Assembly (NCBI RefSeq): GCF_001423085.1
Contig: NZ_LMNU01000023.1
Coordinates: forward strand, 186,100-250,099
DNA from: Methylobacterium sp. Leaf125
GTDB taxonomy: Bacteria; Pseudomonadota; Alphaproteobacteria; Rhizobiales; Beijerinckiaceae
DNA: 64,000 nucleotides
Direction of reading: 5' to 3'
Within the stretch, counting starts at the first letter, position 1. Each line of letters opens with the position of its first letter. Made by a program: the position numbers and the translations under genes. Positions 1 to 7,701 of this stretch are shown piece by piece. A model generated the notes under the pieces. It made no database searches. It was not told the origin of the DNA and worked only from the letters and a program-made list of their open reading frames with translations.

Positions 1-276
1 TCCGGCCGCCCCTACCTCGATCCGCGCCTGGCCACCGAAGTGGCGATGCTGCGCACCGACCCGAAGCGCACGCCCGAGACCCAGCTGACGCCGCGCGAAC
101 TGCAGATCCTGCAGCGCCTGGCGCAGGGCAAGTCCTACGGCGCCATCGCGAGCGACCTGTCGGTCAGCTACAAGACCATCACCAATGCCTGCTCGATGAT
201 GCGCCAGAAGCTCGGCCTGCGCACCCTGGCGGAGTTGATCCACGTTGCGGTGACGCAGGCACAGCGCCAGGGCTGA
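1..276 (+). CDS. LuxR/NarL-type response regulator, C-terminal part (5' end outside window)
   Basis: The frame is open from the first base and ends with a stop at 274-276, so only the last 91 codons are visible. The segment carries a complete LuxR-type helix-turn-helix: LTPRELQILQRLAQGKS is the characteristic first helix, followed by YGAIASDLSVSYKTITN for the turn and recognition helix, and MMRQKLGLRTLAELI for the dimerising end. This is the DNA-binding output domain of NarL/FixJ-type response regulators. The receiver domain expected upstream lies outside the window, so the partner kinase and signal are unknown. A GTG at 40 is an internal codon and not a convincing start, because the reading frame already reads as protein before it. 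Confidence 0.85.
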   Translation, partial: SGRPYLDPRLATEVAMLRTDPKRTPETQLTPRELQILQRLAQGKSYGAIASDLSVSYKTITNACSMMRQKLGLRTLAELIHVAVTQAQRQG

Positions 277-342
277 GACGGGTCCCGCCCGGCAAGGATG
301 GGAACCCTTTCGGCAAGCCCACGCGGCGCCGGGGCGAAACGC

Positions 343-759
343 TCAGCCGAAGCCGCCCATCGCGCGCACCACCGCCCACTCGGTCTCCGTCACCGGCTGA
401 ACCGACAGGCGCGAATTGTTGGCGAGCACCATGGCGGCGAGGCGCGGCTCGGCCTTGATCGCCTCCAGGGTGACGGGGCGGGGCAGCGCTTCCACGGCGC
501 GCAGGTCGACCATGCCGAAGCGGCCGGTCGCGTCGGAATCATCCGGGTAATAGGGCCGGATCACCTCGACGATGCCGACCACGGCCTTGCCCTCGTTCGA
601 GTGGTAGAAGAACCCGCGCTCGCCCACCTCCATGGCCATGAGGTGCTTCTTGGCGACGTGGTTGCGCACGCCGTTCCAGTGGGTTCCGGCGCCGCCGGCG
701 GCGACCTGCTGCTCCCAGGACCAGGTCGAGGGCTCGGACTTGTAGAGCCAGTAGGCCAT
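343..759 (-). CDS. EVE domain protein (YTH/PUA-like fold)
   Basis: A 138-residue protein made of a single EVE domain. It begins MAYWLYKSEPSTWSWE, the standard opening of the family, and continues with NGVRNHVAKKHLMAM and GERGFFYHSNEGKAVVGI. EVE domains have a PUA/YTH-like fold, and some bind modified bases or RNA. The chromosomal role of bacterial stand-alone versions is not settled. The start at 759 is chosen because homologous sequence begins at this methionine; the in-frame TTG at 798 would add 13 residues encoded by the flanking tandem repeat. It is the last gene of a leftward group with gpsA and tsaD. In other alphaproteobacteria, as I recall, an EVE gene also follows gpsA, so the linkage appears conserved. 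Confidence 0.85.
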   Translation of the reverse strand: MAYWLYKSEPSTWSWEQQVAAGGAGTHWNGVRNHVAKKHLMAMEVGERGFFYHSNEGKAVVGIVEVIRPYYPDDSDATGRFGMVDLRAVEALPRPVTLEAIKAEPRLAAMVLANNSRLSVQPVTETEWAVVRAMGGFG

Positions 760-794
760 GCGCTTCTCCAGAGACGTCGGCTCCATAGCACCGG

Positions 795-961
795 CCAAGC
801 GTGGCCGTCAGGCTCCGCACATCACAGAAGCCAAGCGTGGCCGTCAGGCCCCGCAAATTGCGATAACCAAGCGTGACCGTCAGGCCCCGCACATCCCATT
901 CGCCGAGCGTGGCCGTCAGGCCCCGTAAATTCCGATAATCAAGCGTGGCCGTCAGGCCCGG
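795..961. repeat. 36-bp tandem repeat, about 4.6 copies, between two co-directional genes
   Basis: Copies begin at 795, 831, 867, 903 and 939, exactly 36 bp apart. The conserved core is CAAGCGTGGCCGTCAGGC followed by a more variable half. The variable half alternates between two types, so copies 1 and 3 resemble each other, as do copies 2 and 4 (72-bp higher-order period). The last copy overlaps the stop codon of the OGFr-domain gene (952-954). The array therefore fills the gap between that gene and the EVE gene on the transcribed minus strand. There are no unique spacers, so it is not a CRISPR array. Confidence 0.9.
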
Positions 962-1416
962 CGCAGCGCGGACTCCCAGTAGTCCAGGCTTGCGGCGTTG
1001 ATCGGGGCGCCGGCCCCCGCGTTTCGGGCGGTGACGAAGGCGTGGAACTCGGCCGCCGCCTCGGGCCCGAGGAGATCGGACAGGGCCGAGAGGATGCGGG
1101 TGATGCGCAGGTGGTTGTGGTCGTGCGCGCGCAGCCAGCCGTCGGTCTCGGCATAGAAGCGGGTCATCCGCCCGAGGGCGGCCCGCACGCCCGAGAGGGC
1201 CGCCGGATCGTTGCGGATCGCCTCGGCCTCGGCGCGGCTCAGCACCGGCGCGCCCGGCACGGCGAGGCTCGCCTCGTGCAGGGGGAAGCACCATTGGACG
1301 AAGTCGTGCACGCCCTCGATATGGGCGTCGTCGAAGGCGAGGATGTCGGTCAGGCGGCGCCCGGCCCCATCGTCGCCGGTGCCGGCCAGGAAGGCGCGGA
1401 CGGGGTGCTGGCTCAC
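952..1416 (-). CDS. OGFr (opioid growth factor receptor) conserved-region protein
   Basis: A 154-residue soluble protein. Its core FDDAHIEGVHDFVQWCFP, followed by LHEASL, is the signature of the domain first named in the eukaryotic opioid growth factor receptor (OGFr_N). That domain is widespread in bacteria without a known activity. The rest is predicted helical, with no signal peptide or membrane segment. The start overlaps the gpsA stop by four bases (ATGA), so the two are probably translationally coupled. In the corresponding position other alphaproteobacteria often carry a YciI-like gene, by my recollection, so this may be a local replacement. Family membership is fairly sure; function is unknown. 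Confidence 0.75.
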   Translation of the reverse strand: MSQHPVRAFLAGTGDDGAGRRLTDILAFDDAHIEGVHDFVQWCFPLHEASLAVPGAPVLSRAEAEAIRNDPAALSGVRAALGRMTRFYAETDGWLRAHDHNHLRITRILSALSDLLGPEAAAEFHAFVTARNAGAGAPINAASLDYWESALRRA

Positions 1417-2402
1417 TCGGCTTCTCCCCGCAGGGGCCGCGCCAGCAGGGCGGCGATGACGCCGTCGACGCTGGCGCCGCCCGACACGATGGCGGCGACC
1501 GCCTCGGCCACCGGCATCTCGATGCCGCGCGCGCGGGCGAGGTCGACCAGGGCGGCGGCCGTGAAGGCACCCTCCGCGAGCTTGCCGCCGGCGGCCGCCT
1601 CGGGCGAGGCCCCGGCGCCGAGGCGCTCGCCGAAGGCGAAGTTGCGCGATTGCGGCGAGGAGGCGGTGAGCACCAGGTCGCCCAGGCCCGACAGGCCCAT
1701 CAGGGTCTCCGGCCGGCCGCCATAGGCGCGGGCGAAACGCATCAATTCGGCGAAGGCCCGGGCGATCAGGGCGGCCCGGGCGCTCTCACCGAGGCCGCGC
1801 CCGGCGACGATGCCCGACGCGATGGCCAGGACGTTCTTGCCCGCCCCGCCGATCTCGACGCCGCGCACGTCGTCGGTGTGGTAGACCCGGAGCGTCGGGC
1901 CCGAGAGGGTGCCGGCCAGGCGCGCGGCCAGGCCGGCATCCGCCGCCGCGAGCGTCACGGCGGTGGGCAGGTTGCGGGCGACGTCCGCGGCGAAGCTCGG
2001 GCCGGACAGGACCGCCACGGGGGCGGCGGCGCCCAGCTGCCCGGCCGCGACCTCGCTCATGAAGGCGTCGGTGCCGCGCTCGATCCCCTTGGCGCAGAGC
2101 ACGATGGCGGCGTCCCGGGCGAAGGCGGGTGCCAGCTCGGCCAGCACCCCGCGCAGGGTCTGGGCCGGCGTCACCATCAGCACCGTCCCGGCCTCGGCGA
2201 GGTCGGCGGAGCCGGCGGTGACGGCGATGCGGCGGTGCAGGGGCACGCCGGGCAGGTAGCGCGCGTTCTCGCGGGCCTCCTGCAGGCGCGCCGCGGCCTC
2301 CGGGTCGCGCAGCCACAGGGTCACGTCGTGCCCGGCCGCGGCGGCCGCGTTGGCGAGGGCCGTGCCCCAGGCACCGCCGCCGACGACTCCGATCCGCCTC
2401 AT
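1413..2402 (-). CDS. gpsA: Glycerol-3-phosphate dehydrogenase [NAD(P)+]
   Basis: GpsA reduces dihydroxyacetone phosphate to sn-glycerol-3-phosphate, the backbone precursor for phospholipids, in the cytoplasm. The 329-residue length is normal. Near the N-terminus IGVVGGGAWGTALA is the Rossmann nucleotide-binding loop. Lys105 lies in CAKGIERG, and LSGPSFA at 132-138 is a family signature. GGAGKNVLAIASG carries the catalytic lysine at residue 189. The ATG overlaps the stop of the upstream acetyltransferase gene (ATGA), and its own stop overlaps the next gene, so tsaD, the GNAT gene, gpsA and the OGFr-domain gene look like one transcript. No truncation or missing residue is seen. Confidence 0.97.
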   Translation of the reverse strand: MRRIGVVGGGAWGTALANAAAAAGHDVTLWLRDPEAAARLQEARENARYLPGVPLHRRIAVTAGSADLAEAGTVLMVTPAQTLRGVLAELAPAFARDAAIVLCAKGIERGTDAFMSEVAAGQLGAAAPVAVLSGPSFAADVARNLPTAVTLAAADAGLAARLAGTLSGPTLRVYHTDDVRGVEIGGAGKNVLAIASGIVAGRGLGESARAALIARAFAELMRFARAYGGRPETLMGLSGLGDLVLTASSPQSRNFAFGERLGAGASPEAAAGGKLAEGAFTAAALVDLARARGIEMPVAEAVAAIVSGGASVDGVIAALLARPLRGEAE

Positions 2403-3277
2403 GCGCTGGTCCCTCGCGATGTGAAGTGGTCCGCCCGCAGACGATACAGGAGATGCGGACGCAGCGGATGTCCCGGCGGCAGGGCCGGATGCGCGAAGCC
2501 GCCCTCCGGGCGCATGCCGAGGCGCTCCATCACCCGGCGCGACGGCGCGTTCACCTCGGCCGTGAAGGCGACGACCGCGGTGAGGCCGCAGCGGCTGAAC
2601 AGGTCGGCCAAGGCGAGGCGGGCGCCCCGCGTGGCGATCCCGCGGCCCCAGGCCGCGCGTGCCAGGCGCCAGCCGATCTCGACCGTCTCGCCCGGACGCT
2701 CGCCGCCCGGGAACGGCATGGGGCGCAGCAGACGCGCGCCGCCGATCATCCCGACGAACCCGTGTCCCTCGAGCGCGACGGCCCAGGGGCCGAAGCCGTC
2801 CGCCACGAAGCGCCGGGCGCAGGTCCGCGCTTCGGTCCGGCTCGCGGCCACGTCCTTGGTGGCGGGGAAGTGGCGCATGACCTCCGGGTCGGCGTTGAGG
2901 GCGGCGAAACGGGCCTCGTCGCCCGCCTGCCAGGGCCGCAACAGGAGATCCCCGTCACGAAGGCCCTCCGGCGGCGGCACCGCCTCGGCCTGCCGCAGCT
3001 TGCCGCGCAGGGCCAGCGAGCGCCGGTTCAGCGCGAACAGGTCGGCCCGTCCGACCAGGACCGCCTCGCCGAGGTCGGTGGCGGCGTCGAGCTGGTCGAG
3101 GGACAGGTTCGCCCAGGCGGGCGCCGGCACGCTCTCGCGCCAGGGCCCGCCGCAGGTGTTGTCGAGGAGGATGCGCGCGAAGCAATGGTCGCGGTGCACC
3201 GGCCAGTCCGGGCGGGCCGCCTCGGGCAGGCGCCGCTCGACGAGGTCGCGCCAGCGCAGCCGCGCGGCCTCAGGCAA
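2399..3277 (-). CDS. Two-part protein: uncharacterised N-terminal domain fused to GNAT acetyltransferase
   Basis: A 292-residue protein with two segments. Residues 1-95 ([20 protein letters not shown], then [11 protein letters not shown], then RRSLALRGK) form a compact region that I do not recognise by function. Residues about 108-280 are a RimJ/RimL-like GNAT fold: [17 protein letters not shown] opens it, WGRGIATRG at 210-218 is the acetyl-CoA pyrophosphate loop, and [14 protein letters not shown] is the typical final motif. The acceptor is unknown; N-terminal amino groups or small molecules are both possible. The ATG overlaps the end of tsaD by 8 bp and the stop overlaps gpsA, so it belongs to that operon. 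The acetyltransferase call is firm; the fusion partner is open. Confidence 0.85.
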   Translation of the reverse strand: MPEAARLRWRDLVERRLPEAARPDWPVHRDHCFARILLDNTCGGPWRESVPAPAWANLSLDQLDAATDLGEAVLVGRADLFALNRRSLALRGKLRQAEAVPPPEGLRDGDLLLRPWQAGDEARFAALNADPEVMRHFPATKDVAASRTEARTCARRFVADGFGPWAVALEGHGFVGMIGGARLLRPMPFPGGERPGETVEIGWRLARAAWGRGIATRGARLALADLFSRCGLTAVVAFTAEVNAPSRRVMERLGMRPEGGFAHPALPPGHPLRPHLLYRLRADHFTSRGTSA

Positions 3278-4313
3278 CCGCCTTCGGCTCCGCGAAGGGC
3301 CAGCGGGCCCGGGCCGGCGCGGTGAGGTCGTCGACGAGGCCGAGGCGCAGGCGCTCGATCCCGGCCCAGGCGATCATCGCGCCGTTGTCGCCGCACAGGG
3401 ACAGCGGCGGGGCCACGAAGGCGAGGCCCGCCTCGCCGGCCTGGGTGGTCAGCGCCCGGCGGATCGCGCCGTTGGCCGCGACCCCGCCGGCCGCCACCAG
3501 GGCGGTGGGATGGCCGGCGACACTCGCGAAGTCGCGCATCGCCACCCGCAGGCGATCGACCACCACGTCGACCACCGCCGCCTGGAAACTGGCGCAGAGG
3601 TCGGCGACGTCGACCGAGGAGAGCGGCGCCAGCTTCTCGGCCTCGATCCGCAGGGCGGTCTTCAGGCCGGACAGGGAGAAATTCGCCTCGCGCCGGCCGA
3701 GCATCGGCCGCGGCAGGGCGAAGCGCTCCGGATCGCCGGTCTCGGCCAGGCGCTCGACCTCGGGGCCGCCCGGGTAGCCGAGGCCGAGGAGCTTGGCGAC
3801 CTTGTCGAAGGCCTCGCCGATGGCGTCGTCGATGGTGGTGCCGAGCCGGACGTAATCGCCCACGCCCTTCACCGCCACGAGCTGGGTGTGGCCGCCGGAG
3901 GCGAGCAGCAGCAGGTAGGGAAAGCCGATGCCGTCGGTGAGCCGCGCCGTCAGCGCGTGCGCCTCCAGGTGGTTCACGGCGATCAGCGGCTTGCGCGCCA
4001 CCAGCGCCAGGGTCTTGGCCGTGACGAGGCCGATGAGGACCCCGCCGATCAGGCCGGGGCCGGCCGCCACCGCGATGCCGTCGACCTGGGCCAATCGCAG
4101 GCCGGCGCTGCCCAGCGCACGGTCGATCAGCCGGTCGAGCACCTCCACATGGGCGCGGGCCGCGATCTCGGGGACGACGCCGCCATAGGCCGCGTGCTCG
4201 GCGATCTGGCTCAGCACCTCGTTGGAGAGGATGCGCCCGCGCCCGTTCTCGCCGGGGGCGACCACGGAGGCGGCGGTCTCGTCGCAGGTGGTTTCGATGC
4301 CGAGGACGTTCAT
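3270..4313 (-). CDS. tsaD: tRNA N6-adenosine threonylcarbamoyltransferase TsaD
   Basis: TsaD (Gcp/YgjD) transfers the threonylcarbamoyl group to A37 of ANN-decoding tRNAs, working with TsaB and TsaE. The 347 residues match the family. [16 protein letters not shown] is the N-terminal ASKHA nucleotide-binding motif. [12 protein letters not shown] at 44-55 is invariant in the family, and [10 protein letters not shown] supplies the metal-binding histidines at 115 and 119. It is transcribed leftward, away from hemD, and leads the tsaD-GNAT-gpsA operon. Only 160 bp separate it from hemD, which leaves no room for the hemC gene usually found there. Confidence 0.97.
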   Translation of the reverse strand: MNVLGIETTCDETAASVVAPGENGRGRILSNEVLSQIAEHAAYGGVVPEIAARAHVEVLDRLIDRALGSAGLRLAQVDGIAVAAGPGLIGGVLIGLVTAKTLALVARKPLIAVNHLEAHALTARLTDGIGFPYLLLLASGGHTQLVAVKGVGDYVRLGTTIDDAIGEAFDKVAKLLGLGYPGGPEVERLAETGDPERFALPRPMLGRREANFSLSGLKTALRIEAEKLAPLSSVDVADLCASFQAAVVDVVVDRLRVAMRDFASVAGHPTALVAAGGVAANGAIRRALTTQAGEAGLAFVAPPLSLCGDNGAMIAWAGIERLRLGLVDDLTAPARARWPFAEPKAVA

Positions 4314-4473
4314 GGACGGCGGATCATCTCGAAAAGGGCCTCGTCGGAGGCGTGCGGGGTATCCCGTGGATTGCGCGGCACCCTATCGTCCGCCTCCCCC
4401 GGCGGCAACGACGGGTTGCCAGGGGCGGCGAGACCGGCATGGATGGGGCGGGGTTCTGGGAGCGCGAGGCGGA

Positions 4474-5199
4474 ATGCGGATCTGGGTGGCGCGGCCGGAA
4501 CCGGGGGCGGCGCGAACGGGCGCGCGCCTCGCCGCCCTGGGACACCGGCCCCTCGTCGCCCCGGTCCTGGCCGTCGAACCGACGGGGATCGACCTGCCCG
4601 CGGAGGCCTTCGCCGGCCTCATCCTCACGAGCGCCAACGCGGCCTCCGCGCTAGCACCGGAGGATCGCGCGCGCCTGCGCACGATCCCCACCTTCGCAGT
4701 GGGCGCGCGGACCGCCGCCGTGGCCCGTGCTCTGGGCTTCGCGGACGTCCGCGCGGCGGAGGGCGACGCCCATGCCGTCGCCCGGCTGGTCCGGGAGTCC
4801 CTGCCCGAGGGGGCGCACCTCGTCCACGCGGCGGGGGCCGAGCGCAAGGCCGAACCCGCCGCTTCCCTGGTCGCGGCCGGATACCGCCTCACGGTGCGGG
4901 AACTCTATGTCGCGCAGGTGGTGGCGAGGCTGCCCGATGCGGCGGCGGATGCCCTCGCGGCCGGGCGCCTGGACGGGGCGCTGCACTATTCCCGGCGCAG
5001 TGCGCAGGCGGCACACGATCTCGCCAACGCGGCCGGGCTCGGCGGAGCCTTCGGAGACCTGACGCATTACTGCTTGTCGGCCGATGTCGCCGTGCCCCTG
5101 GTCACCGCCGGGGTCGCGGTCCATTTCGTGCCCGACCGCCCCGGAGAGGACGCGCTCCTCGCGGGATTGCCGGCCCCCGGGCCAACAGGATTTCGATAA
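4474..5199 (+). CDS. hemD: Uroporphyrinogen-III synthase
   Basis: HemD closes and inverts ring D of hydroxymethylbilane to give uroporphyrinogen III in haem, cobalamin and bacteriochlorophyll synthesis. The protein is 241 residues. IWVARPEPGAARTGARLAAL and LILTSANAASAL are the usual N-terminal motifs, and HYSRRSAQAAHDL plus YCLSADVAVPL come from the second lobe. HemD sequences are poorly conserved, so support comes from these motifs together with the tsaD/mitofilin/hemY neighbourhood. The start at 4474 gives the normal N-terminus; the frame remains open further upstream but with non-homologous sequence. hemC, expected immediately upstream, is absent. Confidence 0.85.
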   Translation: MRIWVARPEPGAARTGARLAALGHRPLVAPVLAVEPTGIDLPAEAFAGLILTSANAASALAPEDRARLRTIPTFAVGARTAAVARALGFADVRAAEGDAHAVARLVRESLPEGAHLVHAAGAERKAEPAASLVAAGYRLTVRELYVAQVVARLPDAAADALAAGRLDGALHYSRRSAQAAHDLANAAGLGGAFGDLTHYCLSADVAVPLVTAGVAVHFVPDRPGEDALLAGLPAPGPTGFR

Positions 5200-5328
5200 G
5201 GGCCTCGCTCCGGCGGCGGCCCTGGTGCTAGGACGAGCGCAAGAAGCTGCGCCGCCAGCCTCGACCCACCGGGCGCCGGATGCGCCGAACGGGCCGGGCG
5301 GCGGGAGACGGGAAGGGAGCCTTGAACC

Positions 5329-7566
5329 GTGAAACCACCCAACAGCGACGCCAACCGTCCGGGCTCTCCCACCGGCAACCGGCCGGCCGAGCCCGGCAAG
5401 CCCGGCACGCCGGGCGGCTCCGTTCCGCCGAAGGTCGAGACCTCGACCAAGCCGGGTCAGCCCGGCAGCACTCCGGGGACACCCCCGAAGGGTGAGCCGG
5501 TCACGGAAGGGACGAAGACGGATGCCGTGAAGACGGAAGCCGCCAAGGCCGCGATCCTCACCCCCGACGCCGCGAAGGCGGACGCCGCCAAGTCCGACGC
5601 CGTGAAACCCGATGCCTCCAAGCCGGACCTGACCCGGCCCGATCCGCTGGCCGTCGGCTCCGCGAAGACCGATGCGATCAAGGCCGACGCGCCGAAGCCG
5701 GACGGCCTCAAGCTCGATCCCTCGAAGCCCGACGCTTCGAAAAGCGATCCCGCGAAGCCCGACGCTTCGAAGACCGATCCGTTCAAGGCCGAGACCGGAA
5801 AAACCGAGCCGCCCCGACCCGGCGGGTTCGCCGGAACGCAGCCCGGCGCGCGTCCGGGCCAGTCGGTGACCGACGGTCCGATCATCGACCTGAAGGCCAA
5901 GCGCATGCCGGATCCAGTACCGCCGGCGAAGCCGGCCGGTGCTGCCGGTGCTGCCGGTGCTGCCGGTGCTGCCGGTGCTGCCGGTGCTGCCGGTGCTGCC
6001 GCAGGGATGCCGGGCAAGCCGGCGGACGGCAAGACCACAGACAGCAAGACCGCGGACAGCAAGTCCGCGGACAGCAAGCTCTCAGATTCGAAGGCCTCCG
6101 CGGAGCCTCCGAAGGCCGGTGGTCCGACGACACCGCGCATCACCCCGGCCGCCGCGACCGCACCGGCCGCGTCCACCGGGGCCGGCTTCGGCTCCCTTGT
6201 CACCGCCGGCCTGCTCGGCGGCGTGGTGGGGGCCGGCCTCCTGTTCGGCGTCGCGCGCAGCGGCCTGATGGCGCCGGGCGAGGATGCGCGCATCACCGCC
6301 CTCGACCAGCGGATCGCCGCCCTCGCCCCGAAGGATGCGGTGGCGGGCCTGGACAAGCGGGTCGCGGCGAACGAGGCGGCGCTCAAGGCGGTTCCGGAGG
6401 CGGTGTCGGCGGCACGCCAGGCCCTCGAGAAGGCGAACGCGGCCCAGGGCGGCGCGCCCGCTCCGGTCGAGGGAGCGCCGACCGCGGCGGCAGCCCCGGC
6501 CGCCGTGCCGGCCGATCTCGTCGCCCGCCTGGATGCCCTGGACCAGCGCGTCTCGGCGCTGCAGGAAGAGCCGGGCCGCGACCAGGGCTCCGACGCGCGG
6601 ATGGCGGTCACCCCATCCGCAGGACCGCAGCTCGCCGAGTTGCAGCAGCGCCTGAAGACCGTCGAGGGCAAGGTCGAGTCCGCGCCCAAGCCCGCCGCGC
6701 AGCCCGACCTCGCTCCGAAGCTCGCCGCCCTCCAGGGCGACGTCGAGGCCAAGACCAAGGCCAATGCCGAGGCGGCCCAGGCGCTGAGCCAGAAGGTGGC
6801 AGCCCTCCAGCAGTCGCTGGACGCCCGCGTCCAGGCCGCCACCGAGGCGGTCCAGGCCGCGACCCAGGCGAGCGAGAAGGTCGCCGACGCGAACAAGACC
6901 CAGGCGGCCGAGACGGCCAAGGCGGTGGAGCGCCAGCTCCAGGCCCAGGCCGACAAGATCGCCGGCCTCGACAAGGCCGTCTCCGAGCGGGCCGAGACCG
7001 CGACCCTACAGGCCGCCCTGCGCGTCGTGTCGGCCGATCGGATCGTGACCGCCCTGAACACCGGAGCCCCCTATGCGGACGCGCTCTCGGCCCTGCGTGG
7101 GCTGGAGCCGGGCGACCCGGCCCGCCTCACGGCGGTGGCGGCCTTCGCCGACAAGGGCGCGCCGACGGCCCGTTCGCTCGCGGCCGAGTTCCGTCCCATC
7201 GCCGAGAAGATCGCGGCGAAGCGCCGGGCCGCCCAGAGCAAGGCCGTGGCCGAGACCGGTGACATCGGCACCAAGCTGATGAGCATGGCCGAGTCGATCG
7301 TCCAGGTCCGGCGCGTCGACAGCCCGGCCGCCGGCGGCAACGGCACCGCGCAGGCCCCCGACACCACCCCGAAGGTGCAGGACGCCCTCGACCGCGGCGC
7401 GATCAAGGAGGCAGCCGAAGCCTTCGCGGCGCTGCCCGAGGCGGCACGGGCCGAAGCCGGCGATTTCGGCACCAAGCTGGCCTCGCGTGCCGCCGCCGGC
7501 GACGCCGCCCAGGGCCTGCTCGCCGACGCCTTCAAGGGCCTGCCTGCCACCGGCGCCTCCCGTTGA
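5329..7566 (+). CDS. Mitofilin (Mic60)-family inner-membrane protein
   Basis: A 745-residue protein of the bacterial mitofilin family, which in alphaproteobacteria lies next to haem-synthesis genes and is linked to membrane curvature. Residues 1-280 are disordered and rich in Lys, Asp, Pro and Ala, with KxDAxKxDA-like repeats and a Gly-Ala-Ala run at 203-224. One transmembrane helix follows at about 286-312 (LVTAGLLGGVVGAGLLFGVA). Residues 330-570 are predicted coiled coil rich in Ala, Gln and Lys. The C-terminal 170 residues hold the conserved mitofilin region, with GAPYADALSALRGL as a clear motif. Topology is probably N-in with the coiled coil in the periplasm. The N-terminal repeat tract is much longer than the functional core seems to need and varies by slippage. 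Confidence 0.85.
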   Translation: MKPPNSDANRPGSPTGNRPAEPGKPGTPGGSVPPKVETSTKPGQPGSTPGTPPKGEPVTEGTKTDAVKTEAAKAAILTPDAAKADAAKSDAVKPDASKPDLTRPDPLAVGSAKTDAIKADAPKPDGLKLDPSKPDASKSDPAKPDASKTDPFKAETGKTEPPRPGGFAGTQPGARPGQSVTDGPIIDLKAKRMPDPVPPAKPAGAAGAAGAAGAAGAAGAAGAAAGMPGKPADGKTTDSKTADSKSADSKLSDSKASAEPPKAGGPTTPRITPAAATAPAASTGAGFGSLVTAGLLGGVVGAGLLFGVARSGLMAPGEDARITALDQRIAALAPKDAVAGLDKRVAANEAALKAVPEAVSAARQALEKANAAQGGAPAPVEGAPTAAAAPAAVPADLVARLDALDQRVSALQEEPGRDQGSDARMAVTPSAGPQLAELQQRLKTVEGKVESAPKPAAQPDLAPKLAALQGDVEAKTKANAEAAQALSQKVAALQQSLDARVQAATEAVQAATQASEKVADANKTQAAETAKAVERQLQAQADKIAGLDKAVSERAETATLQAALRVVSADRIVTALNTGAPYADALSALRGLEPGDPARLTAVAAFADKGAPTARSLAAEFRPIAEKIAAKRRAAQSKAVAETGDIGTKLMSMAESIVQVRRVDSPAAGGNGTAQAPDTTPKVQDALDRGAIKEAAEAFAALPEAARAEAGDFGTKLASRAAAGDAAQGLLADAFKGLPATGASR
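5938..6000 (+). repeat. 9-bp tandem repeat, seven perfect copies, coding Gly-Ala-Ala
   Basis: GGTGCTGCC is repeated seven times without a mismatch inside the mitofilin gene, giving seven Gly-Ala-Ala triplets just before the membrane segment. Perfect identity in a third-position-variable codon context points to recent slippage. The unit is a multiple of three, so copy-number change keeps the frame. Confidence 0.97.
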
Positions 7567-7701
7567 GCGTGCGGCCGCGCGCCCTGCCCTCCGGCGGACT
7601 GCGCGGCCACCCGGATTTCGCGCGGGAGCGCCGAACGCTCCCGCCCCCGACTCTCGGTGTCGCCGGACCGGCCGACGCCACTCCCAGGAGTTTCTGATCT
7701 C

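Noticed and set aside
795..961. CRISPR array
   Set aside because: The 36-bp units are directly adjacent with no unique spacers, the variable half alternates between two types, and no cas genes are present.
539..1570. 343-codon minus-strand frame through the 36-bp repeats as a repeat protein
   Set aside because: Most of it is an out-of-frame shadow of the OGFr-domain gene and gpsA; only the 12-residue periodic part is notable and it has no start of its own.
1650..5231. 1193-codon open frame on the plus strand
   Set aside because: It lies antisense to gpsA, the GNAT gene and tsaD and is open only because of high GC at third positions; its sequence is Gly/Arg/Ala-rich with no domain.
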